Positions 1 through 9,270 of a stretch of DNA of 24,994 nt are shown one piece after another; the stretch's first letter is position 1, and every line of letters begins with the position of its first letter. The notes under the pieces were generated by a model that saw nothing but the letters and a program-made list of their open reading frames with translations, did not search any database and was not told the origin of the DNA. This DNA is from Ophiothrix spiculata (lineage: Eukaryota; Echinodermata; Ophiuroidea; Amphilepidida; Ophiotrichidae): assembly GCA_000969725.1 (NCBI GenBank), contig JXSR01S044558.1. One strand, 5' to 3'. Position numbers and translations under genes: made by a program.

Positions 1-181
1 GTAAAGATCAGCATCAGACTTTCTTGTTAACCGTTTTCTGAACATCTACAGTTCTATCCCTGTCTTAGACGCCCTGTTATATCCATGACTTAGATGTCCA
101 AATACCTCGTTCAAACCTTAAGAGTCCGCATCAGGAATTCCCTGATTACAATTCCAGCTTTGGAGAAGGGGTCGAGGTGAA

Positions 182-790
182 TTGGTTATCTTGGCAACAA
201 CTGCGCTGTTAATGCTTGATAAAAGATGGCATTACACTCTATTAACGACTGTATTCAAATGTTTAAAGAATGAATATCCATGTTACTTATCTTCTCAATT
301 TGAATTTGTTCATAATAACCATACACATATAACTAGAAATCACACTTCTAATACATTGATTGTACCAAAATTTAAATCAAATTCAGGGCAGCGAACATAT
401 CATGTTAGGGCAGCATATGCCTGGAATTCTTTGCCACAGACAGTAAGGGCTCAAATGGAAGTAATGACTATGGGCCAATTTCAGTCAAAAATCAAAGAAA
501 TTTAGGCCTACTTTCACTTGCTTGTTTCTGTGTGTATAAAATAATATCTTTGTAATTTTGTAACTATAATACTATATGTTATTATCTTGTAGCAACCCAT
601 AACTTGCATGTATTTATTCATACTTATTTGTATCTTATTGTTAATACTTTATGATATCTTGTAAATAGTGTATGATATATATCTTTCATTAATACATACA
701 TTCTATATAATGAGGGCCTGGTTGAAAAGCAGTGCTTGTCGCTGAACCAGTAAAACCCTCAATAAAGAAAGAATAAATAAATAAATAAAT
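182..790 (+). mobile_element. LINE 3' end (reverse transcriptase C-terminus plus tail)
   Basis: The reading frame to a stop at 505 ends with the typical C-terminal region of non-LTR retrotransposon ORF2. Diagnostic parts are the segment SNSGQRTYHVRAAYAWNSLP and a final FQSKIKEI (compare the family pattern GxRxFxxxGPxxWNSLPxxIR...FKxxLK). A 3' UTR follows, ending in an AATAAA-containing (AAAT)n-type tail at about 765-790. The upstream part of ORF2 is absent or beyond recognition, as expected of a 5'-truncated copy. The clade (jockey, CR1 or L2 type) is not resolved. Confidence 0.75.
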
Positions 791-934
791 GCCGTGATTA
801 GCGACCAAACAACCAAAAGAGGGAAGAAAAACAAAAGAGCAGAAGCAATTTGAGCGAAAGACAATGGATTTATTCCGCTAAGCCTTTGTCTTTATGTCTG
901 AAATTAATTTTCATTCATTTACACTACGGTATTA

Positions 935-1303
935 GGCCAAAAAAAAAAATGTTTGTTTGCCCTTAATGACCAAAAATTTGGAGGGTCGGTAGGTCGATCC
1001 TTTTTTTTTTTTTTTTTTAAATTGGATCTTCCATTTTGATATATTAAATAGGAAAAGTGAAACTACATCTTGCATTGTAACTAAAGCTACGGTGATTTGA
1101 AATTGAATGATTGGAGCTTGAAAACACGCCGCGTAATTTATTAGAAATTGTTTCTGCACTTTTGGGAATCAAACTATGCAACAATTAATGAATTTTTTTG
1201 ACGTTATGAAAATTTTTTAATAAAATTATAAAAAAAACCGACCCGCGATTTTCGTGTTTTATGGGTCGGTCGCGGAGGGCAAACAAACAATTTTTTTTTG
1301 GCC
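935..1303. mobile_element. PIF/Harbinger-like MITE with TTA duplication
   Basis: Terminal inverted repeats run GGCC, then A-run, then GTTTGTTTGCCC on the left, and GGGCAAACAAAC, then T-run, then GGCC on the right. TTA lies immediately outside both ends (932-934 and 1304-1306), a 3-bp duplication typical of PIF/Harbinger. Just inside the ends are inverted GGTCGGT motifs. There is no coding capacity. The 75-codon minus-strand frame here is a shadow. A related right end occurs at 3215-3306. Confidence 0.65.
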
Positions 1304-1750
1304 TTATTTACAGGCAATGTACAAGATTGTTTGTATTTCCTATCCCTACAACCCTTGTATATGATTCAAGTTATATGAAATTTTAAGTTCCAAGAATCTG
1401 GAACGTGATAAAAATTGCATGTTTAGCAATCAATTTTCTATCTTATTTATCAACCTTTGTTCTCCAAACTTGATAAAATTACAATTTTTTTTTTTAAATA
1501 ACACCTTTTGCCTCAAAAACACTTTGTTTTATTTGTATTGAACACCTTTAACACTATCTTTCATGTATCATGTCATTTCAACAAATTTCTGAACTTCATA
1601 TAATATCACCTATACAAATACATGGTGCAAGTCTTCCGAATTCAGCAATCTCATGCCAAAACTTCCAGAGGGTATGTACAGGGGGGTTCCTGAACTCAAA
1701 TTATTTTTTCTTTGTCATATTCTTGTTTCGTAGGGTCTACTACATATTTT
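1304..1750. other. No recognised feature
   Basis: AT-rich sequence with short T runs. No splice-bounded exon, repeat end or ORF with recognisable content was seen. Confidence 0.4.
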
Positions 1751-1752
1751 AA

Positions 1753-1802
1753 GGGGGGGGGGGGGCCCGAAAAAATTTTTTTTTTTCCCCCCCCCCCCCC
1801 CC
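1753..1802. repeat. G13 / A-T / C16 homopolymer block
   Basis: Thirteen G are followed by CCCG, six A, eleven T and sixteen C, forming a near-perfect self-complementary block. It may be a true foldback or a low-quality consensus region where two strands of a homopolymer were joined. Confidence 0.7.
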
Positions 1803-2530
1803 TATTTGTGTTGCCAATGATGACAATCTTCCTGTTTCTACTCATGAAGGGTTGCCGTGTGTTACCGGTTGTCTTCAGGTGTTTCTGATTGGAGTGTCCA
1901 ACAGAAACTGGAATGGGTGTTGAATTTTCTGATTGTCAATCGACAACCCAACGGTAGGTAGCAACCGTCTATTTAGGTGGTTCTTGCCCGGTGTCTTCGG
2001 ATTAAATCTGCAGCAGAAACAGGAACAGTTGCCGGTTGTGATTGAACCGGAAGTACGGAAAGTAGAGGTCACCATCTATTCTTCCCTGAGGTCACCGAAT
2101 ACAGAAACATTGTTCTGTTGTTTACCTCAAAATAAATCATCCACAATTCCTTGTTTTGACTTGAAGCTGACCTAGCAGGTTTCCGCACGTCAGGTTTATC
2201 AGCTGTTTAAGGTCGAGTGGTTCAATCGCCTCTTCCTTGTGAGTAGAAACATGAAGGGTGTTGATGATCCGGATCACGAACACCCGCTAAATTGTGGGTA
2301 AGAAATCCCGGTTGTTAGTTGATGCTCAGCAGAAACACAAAGAATGACATTGATTGTCAGTCCGAGAGAATGGCTGAATCCAGCAGGCTGCTGGATCAAG
2401 CAGTGCGGCTCGATCGAGCAGAGGGTATGATCAGTGATGGCAGATGTAGCTTCTTACGGGAAGCACTTTTCACCAGAACCTTAGTAACGACCTCATTATA
2501 TTTAATGAACAGACGTCATCAATGCACTAT
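1803..2530. other. Unassigned stretch
   Basis: This part has a higher GC content than its flanks. It carries open frames of 66-100 codons on both strands (1933-2175, 2319-2621, 1875-2075 minus), but none shows a recognisable domain or splice structure. A GTTTCTACTCATGAAGGG-like motif at about 1834 has a partial relative, GTAGAAACATGAAGGGTG, at about 2243. It could be a decayed mobile element. I cannot name it. Confidence 0.35.
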
Positions 2531-2539
2531 CGTGTGTAT

Positions 2540-2935
2540 TGAGGTAGACAAATGGAAATTGGCCAAAATGGGAATTATGCAAAATGTGACTAGACAAACA
2601 GAGAAATGGCTAAGGGCCTAGGGGTTGCCCGGATATTACCTCCATGGACAAGCAGAGAATTAAACAATTTGGGAATTAGACCAAATGATTTTAGACAGAG
2701 CCTAGACAAAATGAGAATTATATACAAAAAGGATTTGACCAAATGGTTTTAGACCGGGTTTTAGACAAACAGGTCATTAGCAAAAATGGGAATTATTCTA
2801 GACAAACTGGGAATTGGACAAAATGGGAATCAGACAATCTGACTTATGAACAAAATGGCCATTAGACCTTCTGGGTCTATATAAAATGGTAAACCATGTG
2901 AAAATTAGACGAAATGGAATTAGACCAAGTGGTGA
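2540..2935 (+). repeat. Degenerate GACAAAATGGGAATTA minisatellite
   Basis: A unit of about 16-18 nt close to AGACAAAATGGGAATT recurs more than ten times with substitutions, for example near 2548, 2590, 2660, 2706, 2768, 2810 and 2908. The array is old and irregular. It is repeated within only a few hundred bases, and the frame through its start is not a gene. Confidence 0.75.
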
Positions 2936-3214
2936 TAGATCAGCAATACACACATTAGTGCATTGATGAATATGAAAAAAAATTTAGGTCGGGTATTTTA
3001 GTTTATTTTCTTTTTCTTCAAAAATGTAAAATATAAAAACTCAATATGTTCGATGGAAAATGTAAAATTTAGCAGTATAAAGTCACATTTAGCAGTATAA
3101 AATGCATATTTCCTCTAAATAATGACCCACAATCTTTGATTAAGCCCTGCATTGCTTGTTATTCATGATAAAATTCATGGAATGACATCATTCTTTAAAA
3201 TATATGTGAAGAGT

Positions 3215-3306
3215 AAAAAAAAAAAAAATATTCAACCGACCGACCGACCGACCCAAAATTTTAATTTTTCCACTGGAGGGCAAACAAACAATCAATTTTT
3301 TTGGCC
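3215..3306. mobile_element. Right end of a Harbinger-like MITE
   Basis: GGAGGGCAAACAAACAATC plus a T-run and GGCC at 3303-3306 matches the right end of the element at 935-1303. It is followed by TAA. A (CCGA)n stretch at 3237-3252 sits where the other copy has its GGTCGGT motifs. No matching left end was found, so the copy is truncated or rearranged. Confidence 0.5.
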
Positions 3307-3495
3307 TAATAATGGAAACTGTTTGCATGAAAAGAAACTTTGTGTTCAGGATCAAAAGATATTGATGTGGCTACATGCGACCGATTGAAGCCACAGTTGC
3401 ATTGCTCAATCCAGTAGCCTACTCGATTCAGCAGTTTGCCTGGACTGTATATAAAGCACTCATTAACCTTATGATATATGTTTTTCTTTATTCAG

Positions 3496-3591
3496 ATTGT
3501 TGGCTCACATAATAAGCTTGGCAATAGTTCCAGGAGGGTTGATAAACTACCATTTGATCTGTCACATTTCAAATCACTCATACATCTACAG
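3496..3591 (+). CDS. NISCH: Nischarin-like exon a (LPFDLS segment)
   Basis: This 96-nt exon has 32 codons in phase 0. It is preceded by a T-rich tract ending TTCAG at 3495 and followed by GTGAGT at 3592. It encodes a polar stretch (IVGSHNKLGNSSRR) and then VDKLPFDLSHFKSLIHLQ. The LPFDLS..FKSL motif is the conserved entry into the LRR region of nischarin, just after the part that follows the PX domain. No earlier exon was found in bases 1-3495, so the upstream intron is at least 3.4 kb or the preceding exons are unrecognised. A hAT MITE begins 31 nt after its donor. The exon is identified from protein similarity recalled for the family plus good splice sites, not from an alignment. Confidence 0.88.
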
Positions 3592-3622
3592 GTGAGTCTT
3601 ATCACAAGGGATAGGTTATGGT

Positions 3623-4028
3623 CAAGTAAATTTTTATAGGGGAACCGATATTCTCTGCCATCTTGTGTCGCTCATGGAGCAGAGTTATTGTACCTCCAGA
3701 TATTTTCGGAGTTTGGCCCGATATCCAGGCAGATCGCATAAACCTTCACTTGACGCATATAAAGCGCCTGCATTTTGTTTCATGCGCAAACAGTGTTTGC
3801 GTTTCAAGTAGCGTGTATTGCGACTTTGCTATGATTAAAGTACGCCAATTTTCGCGCCAAGCCGTTTCGAAGACTCTCGAAGTGAGGCACCCGTAGCCGT
3901 AAAATGCCGGATGTACAATAAATCGCCCTCCATTAGCGACAATCCAAGATGGCCGCCTTCCCATAGGATTTACACGTCGGTGAAATCAAAATGGCGGAGA
4001 ATACTGGTTCTCCTATAAAAATTCCTTG
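3623..4028 (+). mobile_element. hAT-type MITE, copy 1
   Basis: This 406-bp element is bounded by an exact 8-bp duplication, GTTATGGT at 3615-3622 and 4029-4036. The termini are CAAG...CTTG; the terminal inverted repeat continues as A-rich then TATAGGGGAACC and a CTCYGCCATCTTG-like motif. The YARNG-type end plus 8-bp duplication fits hAT. Open frames in it are shadows. It lies 31 nt downstream of the exon a donor. A second copy, inverted, is at 14585-14976. Confidence 0.85.
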
Positions 4029-4136
4029 GTTATGGTTGATAATTCATACACTCCACATGTCCTCTAACCAATCAGAAAGCTAGAATATAAAGTATGTTGA
4101 GTGGATTTAAATTCACAATGCACTCCACGTGTTGCA

Positions 4137-4336
4137 CCCGGGGGAGGGGCACTTACCTTTGAAAGTGGTAGGTATGTCAGACGCGAAGTGCCGAAATGGG
4201 GGTCAGGTGAACTGATTTTCTCTAAAATATGGACCTTTGAAAATGCTGATCTAGTGAGCAGCCTGGCCGCCTGAAAAAGGGGGTCTTGACCGCCGGACAT
4301 GTATATCCTGCCCACATATGTGAGTGCCCCCTGGGT
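4137..4336. mobile_element. CCCGGGGG-family element, copy 1 (200 bp)
   Basis: It starts CCCGGGGGAGGGGCACTTAC and ends GAGTGCCCCCTGGGT. TGTTGCA lies directly outside at 4130-4136 and 4337-4343, a 7-bp duplication (8 with one mismatch). The interior holds GGGGGTC/GACC motifs shared with the other copies. It has no coding content. Confidence 0.7.
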
Positions 4337-4479
4337 TGTTGCATTCAGGATTGCGTGACAGGCATTTAGTGTGTATAGATGCTCTCCTGATGCCTTTTCA
4401 AGCTCCGATGCAGGTGCGATGGGAAGTTTCACTATAGCTTTAGACCGAATGATAAATTTAGTACGATAGGTCAAACAAT

Positions 4480-4725
4480 AATTTATTGGACAACATAAAC
4501 AAAAATCCATGTTGCAGGGCCCATTACTTTTAAATGCAACCCCACTATGTATTTTTGTTAATTGTCATATTTGATGGGTGATTTTAACATTGACCTTCCT
4601 TAGTGTTGTTTTCCATCCCTTCCAACCCTATAACCATTGTTATAAACAAAAATCCATAGTACAGGACCCATTGTTTGTAAATGCAACTTCTACTATGGAT
4701 TTTTGTTTAAATTGTCCAATAAATT
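4480..4725. mobile_element. Foldback element with nested hairpins
   Basis: AATTTATTGGACAA at the left pairs with TTGTCCAATAAATT at the right. Within each half lies ACAAAAATCCAT (or its inverse) around a short CAGG-CCCATT...AAATGCAAC core, so the two halves are partly repeated. The longest inner stem is AAACAAAAATCCATAGTA against TACTATGGATTTTTGTTT at about 4643-4708. It is noncoding. Confidence 0.6.
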
Positions 4726-4975
4726 TTTGTTTTTCCTATAGTTAGTACTAGTATTTACTTTGCAGTAAGAGTTAAAGATGATGCATATCAAATCAAGTAA
4801 ATACTTTAACTTGAACTTTACTTTTACGTCTTATTTATTTATACGGCCCAATGGATACTGTCCTTCAGCTTTACTTATTGCTTGTCCTGTATTTCCCTTA
4901 TTTCTATTGCTCTTTGATCTACCTTATAATTATGTTTACATCCATACCAATTATTTTTGCAGTGTCCCATCTATT

Positions 4976-5114
4976 GTTGCTGGATTTAATTCGTGAATGC
5001 GTACTCAGAGCCTTGTACATACACGCGAACTACACAACCTTGAAAATATACGCTCGCGTCAGGGACCACTGCGTACTTGCTATAAACACGCGTTCACGAA
5101 TTAAATCCAACAAC
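4976..5114. mobile_element. Short foldback (MITE-like)
   Basis: GTTGCTGGATTTAATTCGTG at 4976 is matched in inverted orientation by CACGAATTAAATCCAACAAC ending 5114. About 25 bp pair with two mismatches. The inside contains several ACGCG-type motifs. TA occurs near both ends, so a TA duplication is possible but not clear. Confidence 0.6.
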
Positions 5115-5192
5115 TATAATGATACGATTTATGTCAGTGAATCAACCCAAAGTTACTCATGTACGTGTTTGAAGCCAACTTTTTATTAATCG

Positions 5193-5448
5193 TCATGTGA
5201 GTGCAAGAAAGTTGTATCTGCAATAGCTGCCATTTGTCATAAATTTGGATTGCACACTTTATAATCTCCAGTCTTGGGTCAGTGGTTCTTGAAATGGTTC
5301 TTCAGGTGAAGATGTCACCTGAAGAACCATTTCAAGAACCACTGACATAAGACGGAAATTTTGAGGAATTTTTCACATTCTTTCACATTTCACAATAAAA
5401 ATAACTTAGGACAGCCATTGCAAATACGACTTTCTTGCACTCACATGA
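5193..5448. mobile_element. Foldback MITE family F, copy 1
   Basis: The 256-bp element has about 38-bp terminal inverted repeats (TCATGTGAGTGCAAGAAAGT... and the inverse). A perfect inner hairpin at 5278-5346 has 32-bp arms and a 5-nt loop AGATG. Copy 2 is at 16234-16501 and a partial copy at 10370-10530. Target duplication is not resolved. The right end is 19 nt from the exon b acceptor. Confidence 0.85.
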
Positions 5449-5467
5449 TGAATTTTTTCTCTCTCAG

Positions 5468-5563
5468 ATTGATGTCTGTGATGTAAAGATTATAGCAGGA
5501 AGTGAGGAGTTAAAACCAAACCTGATTTTCATGGCAGTCCACCACTCAGCATCAACAATACAA
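5468..5563 (+). CDS. NISCH: Nischarin-like exon b (pre-LRR segment)
   Basis: This 96-nt, phase 0 exon has its acceptor in TTTTTTCTCTCTCAG ending at 5467 and its donor GTAAGT at 5564. It encodes IDVCDVKIIAGSEELKPNLI and then FMAVHHSASTIQ. The pattern (I.VCDVK.I.G, a polar run, then a beta-like hydrophobic stretch and SAST) corresponds to the nischarin segment between the FKSL motif and the first LRR. This is not a canonical LRR itself. The acceptor is only 19 nt from the right end of a foldback MITE (5193-5448), so the branch point probably lies inside the mobile element. Confidence 0.88.
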
Positions 5564-5742
5564 GTAAGTCGTAACCCTTGCTTAAAGGCATTGGCCACGA
5601 TCATCAATATGAAGGTCAACTTTCCTCAACACCTACTAATTCTATTGCATATTTAGAATGTACTTCCAACTACTAACTGATATCCATAACCATTCTTGTT
5701 GAACTTGAACATTTATAGTGAAGCAGACAATTATTTGTACTT

Positions 5743-5776
5743 TGAATTTCTCATTCTCCGGAGAATGAGAAATTCA
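5743..5776. repeat. Perfect 34-bp palindrome
   Basis: TGAATTTCTCATTCTCC is followed directly by its exact reverse complement, with no loop. It lies in the intron after exon b and is not part of a recognised element. Confidence 0.9.
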
Positions 5777-5863
5777 GTTTCTAGAAATAAAATCACTAAA
5801 TTCTTAAAATCTTAACTTCTTTGTTGCTAACAATATATTTTAGTGAATAGATCATGTTGTTAA

Positions 5864-6986
5864 GGGGCCTGTTAAGGCTTATTTTTTGACTTTCTTTTTT
5901 GGCTTATAAGTCTAAAAATATTAAGTTACAGTAAAGAAAAGTATAAATTTCTAGAAAGGAAATTTGACAAGGAATCTGCTTATGCTATTGGTTTGGTTCA
6001 AAAATGACCATATTTGGAAATAAAAGCAATAAACAATGATTTTGCTTAAACATTTTTTGGGAAAAGTAACTAAAAAACTTGTTATTGCCATTTTATCACA
6101 TATCGTTTTTTGGAAACTGCTCAAAATGATCTAGGATCGCATTTTTTATTTTTTCAAATAAAGCCGTATTTTTCGAAATATAATGAAAATCATGTTAAGT
6201 GTGCCGTTTCCGACATTTATCTGCATCAATTTTGATAGAAACTAATGAATATCTTTGATTTTAGGACCTTAGAAGTTAGATTAAAAAATGAGAAACGCGA
6301 TCCTAGATTTTGATATACTGTACATAATGGTTGAACAAGTTTTCCTTGTACTTTTTAGTTATTTTAGTTACGTTTCCCGAAAAAATGAAGTTTTTTCATC
6401 AAAATTGAAAAGGAGAAATCCCATGTTTAATGAAGAAATCGCACATTTTGACATAAAACGCATGAATTTTGAGGTCTAAACCTTGGGTATCGGACATAAA
6501 AACTTATTATGTAATTGATATTATTGGTAAGTATTGTGCTAAACTATCAGATTCAATTTTAAGCTACTTATTTTGTAAATATTGCAAGAAATAAAAAATA
6601 CCAATGTTCAATTATTTGGTCTTTGTTTACAACATTGACAAGTTTATTGCGGGATTTTAAAAAAATGTGCTCATGCAAGAACTTAACGCAACGCGTTCAT
6701 CCACGCACGCAGTACTTGTTGCCGCGCAAAAAAGGCACGCACATCAAAACACGCAACCTAAACGCAAAATATAGGACGCGTATCTATGCCCGTATTTTCC
6801 TGCCAACAGCGGCTCAACAGCCACGTGGATTTCTTACTGAAAAATTTCAAAATAATCTTTTATTTTTAAACGTTTGGTTTTGTAGTATTTTATTGTCTGT
6901 ATATAAAAGGTAACATGCTGAAGTATTGGAAAATGCAGAAAAACCTAATTCTGCTTTAGAACAAACGGCCAGGATTAACAGGCCCC
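5864..6986. mobile_element. TTAA-flanked DNA transposon-like element (1.1 kb)
   Basis: Ends GGGGCCTGTTAA and TTAACAGGCCCC lie inside TTAA at 5860-5863 and 6987-6990. TTAA duplication is used by piggyBac and Kolobok elements; the GG start is closer to Kolobok. Inside, a large imperfect foldback centred near 6221 pairs CTAGGATCGCATTTTTTATT (about 6133) with GAGAAACGCGATCCTAG (about 6289), and further out a GGGAAA-GTAACTAAAA motif with its inverse. No transposase was recognised, so it is probably non-autonomous. Confidence 0.65.
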
Positions 6987-7112
6987 TTAACTATATTTAA
7001 CCTTCATAAAAGAGTAATATTAACTTTTAAATCAACAGCATTTCATTTGGAATCTAAATCTTTAGGAAAATAGAAACACTGCTGACAGAACCCCAAGAAA
7101 TGAATTTGGCTG

Positions 7113-7496
7113 AAAATTGTCTTGTTAGGAGCAAGTAATATGACCATCTTAAGAAATGTTGGTATGCTTACTAAACTCAAACACTATGTACCAGAGTATA
7201 TTTTACATTCCTTATATTGTACTCTTATATTGCCTTACATTAATTATGGTATTCTCAATTGGGGTAATACATGTAAAACCTATTTAGATAAAGTTATTAA
7301 ATTACAAAAATGGGCTATCAGAACCATTTTATGTGAGCATTACAGAGCTCACACAGGACCACTGTTAAAAGAACACAATGTTTTGAACATATGTGATACA
7401 TTTAAACTGGAACTAGGTATTTTTATGTACAAACATCAAACAAAGCGCCTCCCAAGTATATTTTCAGACCTATCAACAAAACAAAGAAAAATCTAA
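7113..7496 (+). mobile_element. LINE reverse transcriptase fragment (C-terminal part)
   Basis: The frame contains LKHYVPEYILHSLYCTLILP, YINYGILNWGNTC and KLQKWAIRTI. This is the thumb/C-terminal region common in jockey/CR1-like ORF2 proteins (pattern LYxxLIxPYxxYGxxxWG...LxxLQxxAxR). It ends at a stop at 7494-7496. Both the catalytic domain upstream and the conserved end downstream are missing, so this is an internal remnant. It lies in the same orientation as the host gene. Confidence 0.8.
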
Positions 7497-7642
7497 AACA
7501 ATGTAAATCAGTCAAAAACTTGCACAAGCATGAGATTTCGGCTTTCCCAGCAATGACATCATGCAAAGGACGAGTGGCATTGCACGAACAGTTTGATTTA
7601 TTTTACATGGTCATGGTCAAAACATTTTTGAATAAATTAGTT

Positions 7643-7838
7643 TAGGCCTTCTTAAATAGCGGCCCACGGGTCAAATCCGGCCCGCAACCTACTTTTATTC
7701 GGCCCTTCGATCGCCTCTGGAATACAGAAGTATAAAGGAAAAGCACTGAAAAAGGTCTTTATTTGGCCCTCCAAAAAGTATTTTTGAACTGACATTTGTC
7801 CTTAATAGCCCGCCAACAAATTTAATTGAAAACCCCTG
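7643..7838. mobile_element. Decayed hAT element (GCGGCCC type)
   Basis: The 196-bp copy is bounded by an exact 8-bp duplication AATTAGTT (7635-7642, 7839-7846). The left end is TAGGCCTTCTTAAATAGCGG and the right end AAAACCCCTG, a mutated version of the hAT terminus CAGGGGTTTTC. Internal CGGCCCACGGG and CCGGCCCGC resemble the GC-rich subterminal region of Charlie-like hAT elements. Confidence 0.75.
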
Positions 7839-7898
7839 AATTAGTTGTTATGTCATTAGGGTCACTATGGCCAGGCTTGACAATGGCTTTGAACATAC

Positions 7899-8240
7899 AG
7901 ATGCATTAAATATATTTAAGCGCTCAAATTTTATATTGTCATAAGGCATCAAAGAACTTTGTCTCAGACTTGGTTTCCTGTGCGAATAGGGTTAAAAATT
8001 CACATTTTTAACCCTATTCGCACAGGAAACCAATGTTACACCACAGAATAACAGAGGGTTCACAAGATGTATTAAATATATTTAAGCGCTCAAATTTTAT
8101 ATTGTCATAAGGCATAAAAAATTAAAAGAACTTTGTCTCAGACTTGGTTTCCTGTGCGAATAGGGTTAAAAATTCACATTTTTAACCCTATTCGCACAGG
8201 AAACCAATGTTACACCACAGAATAACAGAGGGTTCTCAAG
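7899..8240. repeat. Tandem pair of hairpin-bearing units
   Basis: Unit 1 (7899-8064) and unit 2 (8065 to about 8240) are near-identical, starting AGATGYATTAAATATATTTA. Unit 2 has an extra 8 nt before AAGAACTTTG. Each carries a perfect hairpin with 30-bp arms (TTGGTTTCCTGTGCGAATAG...) and a TCAC loop, at 7970-8033 and 8144-8207. Confidence 0.9.
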
Positions 8241-8249
8241 TTATGGCAG

Positions 8250-8348
8250 TGACCTTGAAATGACCATGAATGACCTTGGGTTGACTTTTTGAATATTTTT
8301 GTATTTGACCTTGAAATGGTATTTTGACCTTGACTGACCTTGACCTTG
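8250..8348 (-). repeat. TGACCTTG-rich cluster
   Basis: TGACCT occurs at 8250, 8271, 8306, 8325, 8335 and 8341, three times as TGACCTTGA, the reverse complement of the TCAAGGTCA nuclear receptor site. It may be a regulatory cluster or simply a degenerate short tandem repeat; the sequence alone does not decide. Confidence 0.6.
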
Positions 8349-9270
8349 GAACAGGGGCTATCTATTGACTTATAAAGATTTTTTGCTTTTTTTACTTTGA
8401 GAGAAAAAAAAGAAGAGGAAAGCAACCAAAAAAATAGTGACCTAAAAATACAATCAAAAATATTCTGCATTGCGTAGTGCATAACTTTTCAATTAAAAAG
8501 GGGGATCGCAGTGGCATGGGGTGTGTGGGATGTTGACTCAATCTGGCAACATCCATTCCTGCTTCCAGCTCCGTCTGGAAGTAATGAAACAGCAACCTTG
8601 CTCACCGGCACAATATGGACGTTCAGAGAGAAAGCTAAGTGAACAATAATAAGTTAACCATCACAATCAATAGAGAGTGAAATCTATTAAACCTTCAGGT
8701 ACCACATTGGTAAATAAATTGTGTAGCGTCGTCTGCTAGGTTGAGAATGCCTGTTGACAGGCAGAAGGTGACTCTCATTGACTAAAATTAATTCCAGAAT
8801 ATGTAGAAAATTGTAATTTTCCCAAAATTTTGAAGTTAATCCTGCTAATTGGACTGTTATTAAATCATTCATGATGAAATGATTTTGTTTGTACCATTTT
8901 TGAAGAAATTTTATGACTTTGTGTCTAGTGAGTTGCACTATTTCCCAATGGGCATGGGGCGCACTCAAAATGACGCGTGACTTTGATGCGCCGTATCTCG
9001 AAAACTTTGCCTTGACCATACATATATTTCTGTCTATTTTGTAGAAGAGATATGTCCATTTTCTTTCAATCGAAACCAAGCACATGGTAACCAGTCACCT
9101 TTAAGTCAAGAAAATTATTTTTAATGACAGGCCACTTTGCATGTAAAGTCAATGGGGACGTATTTACCGGTGTGGTTTCTACAGGGTTAACAGTTGGATT
9201 GAATTCAACCATTATCATATATGTGACATTATATTGTGACAAGCTGCTAATGACAAAGCTAAACTGAAGA
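8349..9270. other. No recognised gene
   Basis: Intronic sequence. The longest frame (132 codons, minus strand 8687-9085) lacks recognisable domains or splice context. A local inverted GATGTTGAC/GCAACATCC motif near 8530 is weak. Confidence 0.4.

Noticed and set aside
4064..4510. 148-codon minus-strand open frame, the longest in the window
   Set aside because: It runs through a CCCGGGGG-family element and part of a foldback element, so it is a chance frame across repeats.
7899..8240. CRISPR-like or other prokaryotic repeat array
   Set aside because: Only two long units without variable spacers, in a eukaryotic intron; tandem duplication of a hairpin explains it.
8687..9085. 132-codon minus-strand open frame
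   Set aside because: No recognisable domain, not bounded by splice signals that join to anything, and the gene on the other strand explains the region as intron.
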